This document shows, piece after piece, positions 33,972 to 43,155 of a stretch of DNA of 64,000 nt. Location: positions 1 through 64,000 of the forward strand of contig JALOAT010000008.1 of NCBI GenBank assembly GCA_023228645.1. Direction: 5' to 3'. A model generated the notes under the pieces. That model saw only the letters and a program-made list of their open reading frames with translations. It made no database searches and was not told the origin of the DNA. The stretch is from Gammaproteobacteria bacterium (lineage in GTDB: Bacteria; Pseudomonadota; Gammaproteobacteria; Thiohalomonadales; Thiohalomonadaceae). Position numbers and translations under genes: made by a program. The first letter of the stretch is position 1. Each line of letters opens with the position of its first letter.

Positions 33972-36794
33972 ATGTGGCCCGGGCTCGCGATTTATTGCGT
34001 GAACCATTCCCGCCAACACAAACGGATTCTCCTAGTCACCACCGCACTCATCATGGTGGTGGCCATCACTGCGGCCTGCCTCGCGCTGCTGACGCTCTAT
34101 CGTCACTCCGTTGCGCTCCATGGTGAACGTCTGTCCGAAACGGGCCGCAGCCTGAGCGAGCTGTTCCAGACACTGGCGGCCGGCGAGCAAGGCGCCGCTC
34201 CTCTGCAAGCTGTGGCCGCGCAAATGGCGGATGCGCAATACGTGCATGGCAGCCTCGGGCGCACTGGCGAGCTGCTCATTGCGCGCCGGCAAGGTGATGA
34301 AGTGCACTACTTGCTGGGGCGGAACAATGACTTCGTGGGCGCGCCTGTGCCGGTTGATTTGCCCATGGCGCGCGCCTTGAAAGGCGAGTCAGGTCGGATG
34401 CTGGCCGAGGATCGCCGCGGCAACCGCGTCATCGCAGCGTTCCATGCGATCCCGACGCTGGGCGTCGGGCTGGTTGTGAAGGCGGATTTGGCCGAGATCC
34501 GCGCGCCGTTTTTGAGCGCCGCAAGTCTGGCGAGCGCCTCGGTGCTGCTGCTTGCGTTCATCGGCGTGCTGCTCTTCCGCCGATTTACGTCACCGCTTAT
34601 CCGAGCCATTGAGAGCAAGGAAACGCGTTACCGGACCCTCTTCGAGCTGTCACCGTTTGGCATTGTCATCGTTGATCCCGTCACACTGCGCGTCCTCGAC
34701 TGCAACGCCGTCGCGTATCGCCAACTGGGCTATACGCGTGACGAGTTCATCGGCCTGACTGTTCCCGAGTTCGACATGGTGCTGGGCTTCGACGGTGCCC
34801 AGCGTCATGCCGAAGAACTGCCGCGTCAAGCGTACGTGGAATTCACCACCCGGCACCGCTGCAAAGGCGGCGAGATGCGCGATGTGCACGTGCATTTGCG
34901 CACCATCACCGACTTCGGCCGACCGCTGGTGTACGCCATTCACAACGACATCAGCGAACGCGTCAAGGCGGAGGATGAGCTGAGGGCTCACCGCGAACAC
35001 CTCGAGGAGCTGGTAACGGAACACACCGCCGCTCTCGCCAATGCCAACCGGTGTCTGGAGCAGGAGATCACCGTCCGTCGCAAGGCTGAAGATCAGCTCA
35101 AGCTGGCGGATATCGTGTTCCGCACCACGGTGCAGGGCGTCTTCGTAACCGACGCGACGGCATCGATTCTGCTGGTGAATCCCGCCTTCACGGCCATCAC
35201 GGGTTACTCACTCGAGGAGGCGGTTGGCAATAATCCACGGCTTCTCAAATCCGACCACCAGCCGGACGATTTCTACAAGAAAATGTGGGCAACACTGCTG
35301 GCCTCGGGCACATGGCGAGGCCAATTGTGGAACCGACGAAAGACCGGTGAGGCCTACCTCCAGCAGCTGACCATCACCATGGTCCATGACGAGGTCGGCA
35401 AACCGCAAAACTATGTGGCCGTGTTCAGCGATGTCACTGAACTGCACGAAAAGGAACGCCGCATTCACCACCAGGCATTTCACGACGCGCTCACGGATCT
35501 GCCGAACCGCCTGCTGTTCAATGACCGTCTCGAACAGGCGCTGTCGGGCGCCAGCCGTTCCGGAGAGCACGTTGCCGTCGTCTACTTCGATCTGGATCGC
35601 TTCAAGTTCGTCAATGATACCTTGGGCCACAATGCGGGCGACCAACTGCTGCGCGCGGTCGCCAAGCGCATCCTTGGCGCCTTACGCACCAGCGACACCC
35701 TATCCCGGTTCGGCGGCGACGAGTTCGTGGTCCTTGTCACCGCAGCGAAGACCTTGAACGCCATCGAGCATGTGGCACAACAGATCGCCTCAGCCTTTCA
35801 GCAGTCCTTCCTGATCGACGGGAGGGAGTTGTCGGTAACCACCAGCATGGGGGTGGCGGTTTACCCAAGCGATGGCCATACGGCCGTCGACCTTCTTAAG
35901 AACGCCGATACCGCCATGTACCGCGCCAAAGAACGCGGCCGCGACGGAATCCAGTTCTATACCGCCGACATGAACACGCGTGCACTGGCGCACGTCACGC
36001 TCCAGAACAGCCTGCGCCGCGCCCTTGAGCGTCAGGAATTCGAGGTGCATTACCAGCCCCGTGTCTGCATCAGTGACGGCCGCATCTGCGGCATGGAGGC
36101 TCTGGTGCGCTGGCAGCACCCGGAACAGGGCCTCATCGCGCCATCGGAGTTCATTCCCGTCGCGGAAGACACCGGTCTGATCGTGCCGTTGGGCGAATGG
36201 GTGCTGAGCCGTGCCTGCGAACAGACACGCCTCTGGGCAGCCATGGGCTATCCGCTGCGCGTCTCGGTCAATCTGTCGGCACGGCAACTGGTCCAGCCGG
36301 ACCTGGTTGAGCGATTGGAGGCCATTCTGGCTAAGACGGGGTTGCCGCCGTCCTTGCTCGAACTGGAGCTTACAGAGACGCTGCTCATGGATAATCCCGA
36401 TGAGACCATCGCCATTCTTCAGCGCTTCAAGCAAGGCGGCATCACCGTGGCCATCGACGATTTCGGCACGGGCTATTCGAGCCTCAGCTACCTGAAGCGT
36501 TTTCCCATCGACATCCTGAAGATCGATCGAGCTTTCATCGCCGATGCCGCCCAAGACCCGGACCACGCGGCCATCGTCGAGACCATCGCCGCACTGGGCC
36601 GCACGTTGCGCATGGAGGTTGTTGCTGAAGGGGTGGAAACCGACGCCGACGTGGATCTGATACGACGCTCGGGGTACCACGCCTTCCAAGGCTATTACTT
36701 CAGCCCCGCCGTGCCGGCTGAGCGGTTCACTGCGCTGCTGCGTAGCGGCCAAAGCCTCGCCGCATTGCGGGCCGCCGGGGAGCGCTCCTCATGA
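33972..36794 (+). CDS. membrane sensor with PAS, GGDEF and EAL domains
   Basis: About 940 residues. Two membrane segments (LVTTALIMVVAITAACLALL and ASLASASVLLLAFIGVLLF) enclose a periplasmic sensor of about 140 residues. Two PAS domains (about 195-330 and 365-480) follow, then a GGDEF domain with an RTSD inhibitory site and intact FGGDEF, and an EAL domain with MEALVRWQHP. It may make or degrade c-di-GMP, or switch. The start is uncertain: TTG 33942, ATG 33972 or GTG 33999. Its stop overlaps the next start by 4 bp. Confidence 0.9.
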   Translation: MWPGLAIYCVNHSRQHKRILLVTTALIMVVAITAACLALLTLYRHSVALHGERLSETGRSLSELFQTLAAGEQGAAPLQAVAAQMADAQYVHGSLGRTGELLIARRQGDEVHYLLGRNNDFVGAPVPVDLPMARALKGESGRMLAEDRRGNRVIAAFHAIPTLGVGLVVKADLAEIRAPFLSAASLASASVLLLAFIGVLLFRRFTSPLIRAIESKETRYRTLFELSPFGIVIVDPVTLRVLDCNAVAYRQLGYTRDEFIGLTVPEFDMVLGFDGAQRHAEELPRQAYVEFTTRHRCKGGEMRDVHVHLRTITDFGRPLVYAIHNDISERVKAEDELRAHREHLEELVTEHTAALANANRCLEQEITVRRKAEDQLKLADIVFRTTVQGVFVTDATASILLVNPAFTAITGYSLEEAVGNNPRLLKSDHQPDDFYKKMWATLLASGTWRGQLWNRRKTGEAYLQQLTITMVHDEVGKPQNYVAVFSDVTELHEKERRIHHQAFHDALTDLPNRLLFNDRLEQALSGASRSGEHVAVVYFDLDRFKFVNDTLGHNAGDQLLRAVAKRILGALRTSDTLSRFGGDEFVVLVTAAKTLNAIEHVAQQIASAFQQSFLIDGRELSVTTSMGVAVYPSDGHTAVDLLKNADTAMYRAKERGRDGIQFYTADMNTRALAHVTLQNSLRRALERQEFEVHYQPRVCISDGRICGMEALVRWQHPEQGLIAPSEFIPVAEDTGLIVPLGEWVLSRACEQTRLWAAMGYPLRVSVNLSARQLVQPDLVERLEAILAKTGLPPSLLELELTETLLMDNPDETIAILQRFKQGGITVAIDDFGTGYSSLSYLKRFPIDILKIDRAFIADAAQDPDHAAIVETIAALGRTLRMEVVAEGVETDADVDLIRRSGYHAFQGYYFSPAVPAERFTALLRSGQSLAALRAAGERSS

Positions 36795-38086
36795 ATGCCG
36801 CTTTCATTGAACAGCTCACCAGCAGCGAGCTCGATCAGTACGCGAATGAGCTCGAACAGGCCATCGAAATGCATGCGCTATGGCTGACGCGGGTGAACAA
36901 GAGCCTCATCTTCGGATGTGCGCCCCATCCCCACGATGTCTCGGACAAACCGCATTTGCTGTGTCATTTCGGGCGTTGGTATCACGGCATGGACGACACG
37001 GCGCTGCTCGACATCCCCCAGTTCGCTGCGATTGGCGCGGTGCACGGCCGCCTGCACGACGTCGCGCGACGTCTGCTGCTGCAACGGCAGCAGGCGCAAG
37101 CCTTGCAAGAAGATTACGAGCATTTCATCCAAATCGGCGTCCAGCTGCGCGAGCTGTTGAAGGCCGTGCGCCAGAGTATCAAACAGAACAGCGGCATTGC
37201 CTCGCGATTGATGGCCAAGGTGTTCGAAAACGCCAAGGAAGGTGTCGTCATCACCACGCCGGGCGGCGTGATCCTCAACGTCAACCCGGCGTTTTCCGAA
37301 GTCACCGGCTATGCTGCCGATGAAGCCATTGGCAATACGCCGCATCTCCTGTATTCCGGACGGCAATCGGGCGATTTCTATGCGGCCATGTGGCGCGCGC
37401 TGCAACAACTCGGGCATTGGCAGGGCGAGATATGGAACCGCCGCAAGAACGGCGACATCTATCTTGAGTGGTTATCCATCAGCAGCGTCAGGAATGAACG
37501 CAACGAACTGACCCACTACGTGGGTATCTTCAGCGACATCACCACCGAGAAGGAAAACGAGGAGCGGCTTTACCACCTCGCGCACTACGATCCCCTGACG
37601 GAACTGCCCAATCGCGTGCTGTTCCAGGACCGCTTCAAGCAGGCGCTGGCGCGGGCGCGGCGCAACCGCAGATCACTGGCGGTGATGTTTCTCGATCTCG
37701 ACGGTTTCAAGGACGTCAACGACCGGTATGGTCACGGGGCGGGCGACGATCTGCTCGGCCAGGTGGCGCAGCGCCTGACCGCACAGTTGCGCCAATCCGA
37801 TACGGTCGCGCGCCTGGGCGGGGACGAATTTGCCATCATCCTGCCGGACCTCGGCGAAAGCAGTGATGTCTCGGCGGTGGCGCGCAAGGTCATTGACGAG
37901 CTCGCCAGGCCCTTCACCTTCGCGGGCGAGCAGGAGGTCCGAATCACCACCAGCATCGGCATAAGCCTGTATCCGCAGCATGGCCTCGATTCCGACAACC
38001 TGCTCCATCGCGCCGACACGGCCATGTACGTGGCCAAGCAACGGGGCAAGAACCAGCTCTGCTTCTATTCGCCTGAGCTGGAGTGA
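36791..38086 (+). CDS. CZB-PAS-GGDEF diguanylate cyclase (DgcZ-like)
   Basis: A 431-residue cytosolic cyclase. The N-terminal 120 residues look like a chemoreceptor zinc-binding (CZB) domain: histidine in EMHALWLTRVNKSL, LLCHFGRWYHG and RLHDVARR, the expected H/C/H/H zinc ligands. A PAS domain (about 145-265) and a GGDEF domain follow, with RQSD inhibitory site and intact LGGDEF. E. coli DgcZ has the CZB-GGDEF order and is inhibited by zinc; the inserted PAS is different here. The ATG overlaps the upstream stop, so the two proteins are coupled. There is no EAL domain. Confidence 0.88.
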   Translation: MNAAFIEQLTSSELDQYANELEQAIEMHALWLTRVNKSLIFGCAPHPHDVSDKPHLLCHFGRWYHGMDDTALLDIPQFAAIGAVHGRLHDVARRLLLQRQQAQALQEDYEHFIQIGVQLRELLKAVRQSIKQNSGIASRLMAKVFENAKEGVVITTPGGVILNVNPAFSEVTGYAADEAIGNTPHLLYSGRQSGDFYAAMWRALQQLGHWQGEIWNRRKNGDIYLEWLSISSVRNERNELTHYVGIFSDITTEKENEERLYHLAHYDPLTELPNRVLFQDRFKQALARARRNRRSLAVMFLDLDGFKDVNDRYGHGAGDDLLGQVAQRLTAQLRQSDTVARLGGDEFAIILPDLGESSDVSAVARKVIDELARPFTFAGEQEVRITTSIGISLYPQHGLDSDNLLHRADTAMYVAKQRGKNQLCFYSPELE

Positions 38087-38138
38087 TGGTGCGCGCGGCT
38101 ACCTGTGTTCTTGGCATAGGGAGGCAATCGTGGTGGGT

Positions 38139-38213
38139 GGTCACGTTTTGAAGCTACGTGACGGGTCCACAGGGCTCTGGCACGTAGACGCTTCGCGTCA
38201 ACGTGACCTACAG
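38139..38213. repeat. inverted pair of REP-like family B elements
   Basis: GGTCACGTTTTGAAGCTACG (from 38139) faces an inverted copy CACGTAGACGCTTCGCGTCA followed by ACGTGACCTAC (38181-38211). It lies between the converging stops of the cyclase and pepN. It is the family seen at 1412-1443. Confidence 0.6.
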
Positions 38214-38239
38214 CACCGGTGAACTCGCGCGAGCGTGCC

Positions 38240-40867
38240 TTACGCGAGGCTCTTGCTGGCGATCTCGTAGACGTCCGCCGACAGGCCGGGCGCGGCCAGC
38301 AGGCGCTCCAATTGTCTGCGCATCAGTGCCTGACGGGTCGGATCGTAGCGGCGCCATTGCGTGAAGGGACCGGCGAGCCGTGCGGCGATCTGCGGATTGA
38401 GCGCATCCAAGGCAAGCACGTGTTCGGCCAGCAGCGCATACCCCTCACCGCCGACGTCGTGGAATTGCGCCGGGTTGCGCTGGCTGAAGGCGCCGATGAG
38501 TGCGCGCACGCGGTTGGGGTTTTTAAGGTTGAAATCCGGATGCCGGGTCAGCTCGCGCACGCGCGCCAGCGTCCCTGGCAGCGGCGCGGTTGCCTGCAAC
38601 GTAAACCATTTGTCCAGCACCAGCGGGTCCCCCCGCCAGCGACGATAGAACGCCACCAGTACTTCTTCGTGTTCCGGTCCCGCGGTATGCACCAGCGCCG
38701 TGAGGGCCGCGAGGGCGTCCGTCATGTTGCCGGCCTCGTGGTACTGCGCCAGGGCGCGCGCTCGTAGTGCCGGTTCGTCCAGTTCCAACAGATAGCTGAG
38801 ACAAAGGTTCTTCAGACGGCGACGTCCGACCGCCGGCATGTCGAGACTGTACGTCCCCTGCTCACGGTTCTCATCAAAGGTGGTGAGCAGCAGGTCGCGG
38901 TGCGCCTCGGCGAGGGCGCGACGCAGCTCGGCGCGTACGGCGTGGATCGCCACCGGGTCCGCCACATCCACGAAGCCAGTCACGTAGTCGGTGTCGGGCA
39001 GGGTGAGCGCCTCGGCAATGAGGGCCTTGTCCAGCGTCGGATGACGAAGCGTGGTCGCGAAGGCCTGGGAGAGGCCGGCATCCAGCGCGGTTTCGACGCC
39101 GGATCTGCGCGCGTCCAGGGCGCGCAGCATCACACCGAGCGCCAGGCGCTGGCTTGCATCCCAACGGTTGAAGGGATCGGCATCATGGGCCATGAGGAAG
39201 GCGAGGTCCGCATCCGTGTACGGAAATGTGAGTTTCACGGGCGCGGAAAATCCGCGCAGCAGCGACGGCACCGGTGCGGCGGATACGTCCGCAAACACGA
39301 AGCTCTGTTCGTCCTCGGTGAGTTCAAGCACCCGTGAAGTCCCGTTCGGCGCGGACTCGTGTTCCAGGCGCAACGGCAGCTCACTGCCGTCGCCGCCGAG
39401 CAGCGCCACCGTCACGGGGATGTGAAACGGCAGCTTTTCCGGCTGGCCGGGCGTCGCGGGCGTGTGCTGGCTCAGGCGCAGGGTGTAGCGCCGCGAACCT
39501 TCGTCGTAGTCGCCATACGCCGATACCTCCGGCGTGCCCGCCTGGTCGTACCAGCGCCGGAAGCGGGCGAGGTCCACGCGGTTGGCATCTTCCAGGGCAT
39601 GCACGAAATCGTCCGTGGTGACCGCCTGGCCGTCGTGGCGCGAGAAATACAGATCGGTGCCGCGCCGGAAGCCTGTGGCCCCCAGCAGGGTGCGCAGCAT
39701 GCGCACCACTTCCGCGCCCTTGTTGTACACGGTCAGGGTGTAGAAGTTGTTGATCTCCTGGTAGGACGGCGGGCGCACCGGATGGGCCATGGGGCCCGCG
39801 TCCTCGCGGAACTGCTGGCTGCGCAGCACGCCTACTTCGCCGATGCGCGCCACCGGCCCCGAGGTCATGTCTTCGCTGAACTGCTGATCGCGCAGCACCG
39901 TGAAGCCTTCCTTGAGGGAGAGCTGGAACCAGTCGCGGCAGGTGATGCGGTTGCCCGACCAGTTGTGGAAATACTCGTGGGCGATGACGCCCTCAATGGC
40001 CATGAAGTCCGCATCGGTGGCCGTCTCCGGGCGCGCCAGCACGTAGCGGGAATTGAATACGTTGAGGCCCTTGTTCTCCATGGCGCCCATGTTGAAGTCG
40101 TCCACCGCGACGATCATGTACACGTCCAGATCGTATTCGCGGCCGTAGACTTCCTCGTCCCAGCGCATGGCCTTCTTGAGCGAGGCCATGGCGTGCTGCG
40201 CCTTGTCCTCGTTGCCGTGCTGCACGTAAAGCCGCAGCGCTACGCTGCGACCCGATGCGGTGGTGAAGTGATCCGCCAGGCAGGCCAGATCGCCGGCCAC
40301 CAGGGCGAAGAGATAGGAAGGTTTGGGAAACGGGTCGTGCCATTCGGCGAAATGCCGACCGTCGGCCAGTTCACCCTGGCCCACGCAATTGCCGTTGGAC
40401 AGCAGCACCGGATAGCGCGCCCTGTCCGCTTCGATGCGCGTGGTGAACACCGTCATGTTGTCGGGGCGGTCGATGAACCAGGTGATCTTGCGGAAACCTT
40501 CCGCCTCGCACTGGGTGCAGAAGTTGCCGCCCGAGACGTACAAACCCTCCAGCGCCGTGTTGGCGTTGGGGTGAATGCGGCTGGTGGTCTCCAGGATGAA
40601 TTCGGCGGGCACGTCGTCGATCACCAGCATGCCGTCCTCGACGCGATAGGCTGAAGCGGCAAGCGCGCCACCGTCCAGCGCGATGGATAGCAATTCCAGC
40701 GCCTCGCCGTGCAGGCGCAGCGGCTCACCGTGGCGCTGGGCGCGGATGGCGAGCTTGGCGTGCACCAGGGTATTCGCCTCGTCCAGTTCGAAGCGCAGAT
40801 CGGCGCGTGCGATACGGTAGGCGGGAGGGGCGTAGTCCTTCAGATAGACGGTGCGATCGTTCGGCAT
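38240..40867 (-). CDS. pepN: PepN, aminopeptidase N
   Basis: An 875-residue M1 zinc aminopeptidase. The exopeptidase motif is GAMENKGLN and the zinc motif is HEYFHNWSGNRITCRDW, with the downstream glutamate in LKEGFTVLRDQQF. It removes N-terminal residues from peptides in cytosolic protein turnover. The length matches E. coli PepN. It is a single gene, and its stop faces the cyclase stop across REP-like elements. Confidence 0.97.
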   Translation of the reverse strand: MPNDRTVYLKDYAPPAYRIARADLRFELDEANTLVHAKLAIRAQRHGEPLRLHGEALELLSIALDGGALAASAYRVEDGMLVIDDVPAEFILETTSRIHPNANTALEGLYVSGGNFCTQCEAEGFRKITWFIDRPDNMTVFTTRIEADRARYPVLLSNGNCVGQGELADGRHFAEWHDPFPKPSYLFALVAGDLACLADHFTTASGRSVALRLYVQHGNEDKAQHAMASLKKAMRWDEEVYGREYDLDVYMIVAVDDFNMGAMENKGLNVFNSRYVLARPETATDADFMAIEGVIAHEYFHNWSGNRITCRDWFQLSLKEGFTVLRDQQFSEDMTSGPVARIGEVGVLRSQQFREDAGPMAHPVRPPSYQEINNFYTLTVYNKGAEVVRMLRTLLGATGFRRGTDLYFSRHDGQAVTTDDFVHALEDANRVDLARFRRWYDQAGTPEVSAYGDYDEGSRRYTLRLSQHTPATPGQPEKLPFHIPVTVALLGGDGSELPLRLEHESAPNGTSRVLELTEDEQSFVFADVSAAPVPSLLRGFSAPVKLTFPYTDADLAFLMAHDADPFNRWDASQRLALGVMLRALDARRSGVETALDAGLSQAFATTLRHPTLDKALIAEALTLPDTDYVTGFVDVADPVAIHAVRAELRRALAEAHRDLLLTTFDENREQGTYSLDMPAVGRRRLKNLCLSYLLELDEPALRARALAQYHEAGNMTDALAALTALVHTAGPEHEEVLVAFYRRWRGDPLVLDKWFTLQATAPLPGTLARVRELTRHPDFNLKNPNRVRALIGAFSQRNPAQFHDVGGEGYALLAEHVLALDALNPQIAARLAGPFTQWRRYDPTRQALMRRQLERLLAAPGLSADVYEIASKSLA

Positions 40868-40930
40868 GGATTTCCCGAGTCCGGCGGGTGTGTCAGAAAA
40901 AGCATAGCGGTGCTGCGTGGCCGTGGGCGC

Positions 40931-41515
40931 TCAGAGCCGGCCGGCGTGGAACATCAGGGCCGGCTGCCCCGCATCCACGCGCAGGCGCGTGAGACAGGCA
41001 TTGTCCACGTTGATGCGGAAGATGTGGGCGAGCGGAATGGCAAGGGCGTGACCGATGATGACGCGGATGAGTCCCGCGTGGCCGACCAGTAGCACGTGGC
41101 GGCCGTCGTGGCGGGCCAGCAGGTCGTCGAGTCCAGCGAGGACCCGTTGCCGGAAGTCCAGCAGCGGCTCCGCACCGGGCGGTGTGTGATTGATCGGGTC
41201 GCTGTAGAAATGCCGCAGGCAGCCCGGGCTGTCCGTCTCCAGTTCCTCGCGGGTACGGCCCTCCCAGGCGCCGAACCCCACTTCCTTGAAGCGCGGCTCC
41301 AGCACCAGGGGCAGGCCGTGGCGCGTGGCCAGTTCCTCGGCGAAGGCGGCGCAGCGCCGCAGGGGCGAGCTGACGATGGCGTCCCACGGGCAGTGCTCAC
41401 TCACCGCCTCGCGCATCTGACGCCAGCCCTTCTCGGACAACGGGTCATCCAGGTGACCGCGATAACGCCGGCCCCCCACGGGTTCACCGTGACGGATGAG
41501 ATCCAGAACGGTCAT
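40931..41515 (-). CDS. histidine phosphatase family protein (CobC-like)
   Basis: About 194 residues with the phosphoglycerate mutase-like RHGEP motif at the N-terminus (LDLIRHGEP) and a second catalytic histidine in LLVGHAGLIRVI. Closest in pattern to CobC, alpha-ribazole-5'-phosphate phosphatase, but broad-specificity phosphatases look similar. The start at 41515 (MTVLDLIRHG) is favoured over 41575, which overlaps ampE. It follows ampE, and the B12 connection is only suggestive. Confidence 0.8.
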   Translation of the reverse strand: MTVLDLIRHGEPVGGRRYRGHLDDPLSEKGWRQMREAVSEHCPWDAIVSSPLRRCAAFAEELATRHGLPLVLEPRFKEVGFGAWEGRTREELETDSPGCLRHFYSDPINHTPPGAEPLLDFRQRVLAGLDDLLARHDGRHVLLVGHAGLIRVIIGHALAIPLAHIFRINVDNACLTRLRVDAGQPALMFHAGRL

Positions 41516-41526
41516 GGGCTTGGGCG

Positions 41527-42387
41527 TCAGCTGGTCCAACCCGCCAGGGTGATCACCGCGAGGGCAGCCACCCACACCACCAGCGTCCGGCGCAGCAGCG
41601 CGATGGCGGCACGCATGTCATCCAGTTCCGCTTCCTTGCCGGCGCTCTCCACGGCGCCGTACTGGAGGGCGCCCAGCCCGGCGGCGATGAGCACGCCGCG
41701 GTTTACATCGCGCCACTTGCCCGCCTCTTCACGCCAGTACTGCAACGCATCCACGAAGCTGCCGGCCGCGGCGTAACCGAGGGCGGTCAAGCGGGCCGGT
41801 ATCCAGCCAAGCGCGTAATGGACACGTGCGGTCCATTCGGCGAAGGCACTGTCGTCGTTGCGCGTACGGTTGCGCAACAGGGCGGCGAGACGATACAGCA
41901 AGGCGCCGGCCGGACCGAACGCCACGAACCAGAACACCACGGCCAGCAAGCGCTCGTGCATCTCCACCAAGGCGGTTTCCATCACCGTGCGTGCGATCTG
42001 CTGAGGGTCCTCGGGCATGTCGGCGCCGAGGATCTCGGCCACATGCCAGCGCGCCGATTCCTCGTCGTCGCGCTCGCGGGCCTCTAACCAAGCCTCCACG
42101 CGGGCCTCCAAGTCCTGCGGGCCAAAGCTGTAGAGCAACACCAGCAGGCCGAAACCAAGGCCCAGCACCAGCCAGGTCTCCGCCAGCGCGGCCGACAGCA
42201 CCAGCACCACCAGGGTCGGCAGGCCAAGCACCAGCGCCACCGCCAGCGGCGAATCGGCGAGCCGCTCCGGGAGCGCCGCACGCACCCGGTCGGTGAGTTC
42301 CGTGAACCAGCGATAACGCCGGAATTCCTCGAGCGTGCCGAGGTAGTGCTCGATGAGAAGACTTAGAAGAACCGTAAACAAAGCCAT
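41527..42387 (-). CDS. ampE: AmpE, inner-membrane protein
   Basis: A 286-residue membrane protein related to CbiB/CobD, with several hydrophobic segments (LALVLGLPTLVVLVLSA, WLVLGLGFGLLVLLYSF). The start MALFTVLLSLLIEHYLGTLE and position directly after ampD match AmpE, a modulator of beta-lactamase induction. The activity is poorly known in the family. The gap to ampD is 29 bp. Confidence 0.88.
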   Translation of the reverse strand: MALFTVLLSLLIEHYLGTLEEFRRYRWFTELTDRVRAALPERLADSPLAVALVLGLPTLVVLVLSAALAETWLVLGLGFGLLVLLYSFGPQDLEARVEAWLEARERDDEESARWHVAEILGADMPEDPQQIARTVMETALVEMHERLLAVVFWFVAFGPAGALLYRLAALLRNRTRNDDSAFAEWTARVHYALGWIPARLTALGYAAAGSFVDALQYWREEAGKWRDVNRGVLIAAGLGALQYGAVESAGKEAELDDMRAAIALLRRTLVVWVAALAVITLAGWTS

Positions 42388-42416
42388 GGAGCCGCTCCCT
42401 TACCGGAGGGTTGATT

Positions 42417-42992
42417 CTACACTGCCGCGCGCCCTGCTTCGCCCAGTAACGCATCAAGGCGCGGCCAGTCGAAATGGGGACCGGGGTCGAGCTTGCGCCC
42501 GGGCGCGATGTGGCAGTGCCCCGCCACGCGCGCGGGGCGGATGGACGGGTAGGCCGTCATCAGGGCGGTCAGCAACGCGCCCAGTCGGGCGTACTGCACG
42601 TCTTCGTACGGCAGTTCGTCGCAGCCTTCCAGTTCAATGCCGATGGAAAAATCGTTGCATCGCTCGCGCCCCTCGAAGCACGACGCGCCCGCGTGCCAGG
42701 CCCGGCGGTCGAACGGCACGTACTGCACCAGTTCACCGTCACGCCGGATGAGCACATGGGCCGAGACACGCAGGGTGTGAATGGTGGCGAAATAGGGGTG
42801 GGCGTGCGGGTCGAGGGTGTTGGTGAACAGCTGGTCGATCCAGGGTCCGCCGAACTGGCACGGCGGCAGCGAGATGCCGTGCACCACCACCAGGTCGACC
42901 GGCGTCCCCGCTGGCCGCTCATCCTGGTTGGGCGACGCCACCTGGCGGGCCTGTTCGAGCAGTCCGGTCGCGGTATCGATGTGCAGCATCAT
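42417..42992 (-). CDS. ampD: AmpD, anhydro-muropeptide amidase
   Basis: About 191 residues, an N-acetylmuramoyl-L-alanine amidase of the Amidase_2 family. It cuts 1,6-anhydroMurNAc-peptides during cell-wall recycling and so limits AmpR signalling. Zinc ligands are in LVVVHGIS, HAGASCF and AGHCHIAPGRKLDPG. The ATG at 42992, or 42989 next to it, follows a GAGGA site. The long upstream frame to 43169 is non-coding. It pairs with ampE, as usual. Confidence 0.95.
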   Translation of the reverse strand: MMLHIDTATGLLEQARQVASPNQDERPAGTPVDLVVVHGISLPPCQFGGPWIDQLFTNTLDPHAHPYFATIHTLRVSAHVLIRRDGELVQYVPFDRRAWHAGASCFEGRERCNDFSIGIELEGCDELPYEDVQYARLGALLTALMTAYPSIRPARVAGHCHIAPGRKLDPGPHFDWPRLDALLGEAGRAAV

Positions 42993-43155
42993 CAAGACGT
43001 GTCCTCGCAGGAAGGCCGGACCTTCCGAGCAGGGATCATACCGGCCGCCCGCGAAAAGACCAGCACCAGCGGCGGCGATCCGCGCCGGCATGGGCACAAC
43101 ACGACCTGGTGGCTTCCGGTAAGATGTGCCGGTCATCTCGGGGGGGGAACCAGAC

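Noticed and set aside
41527..42387. Assignment of this gene as CbiB/CobD of B12 synthesis
   Set aside because: It is related, but its place directly after ampD and its N-terminus match AmpE.
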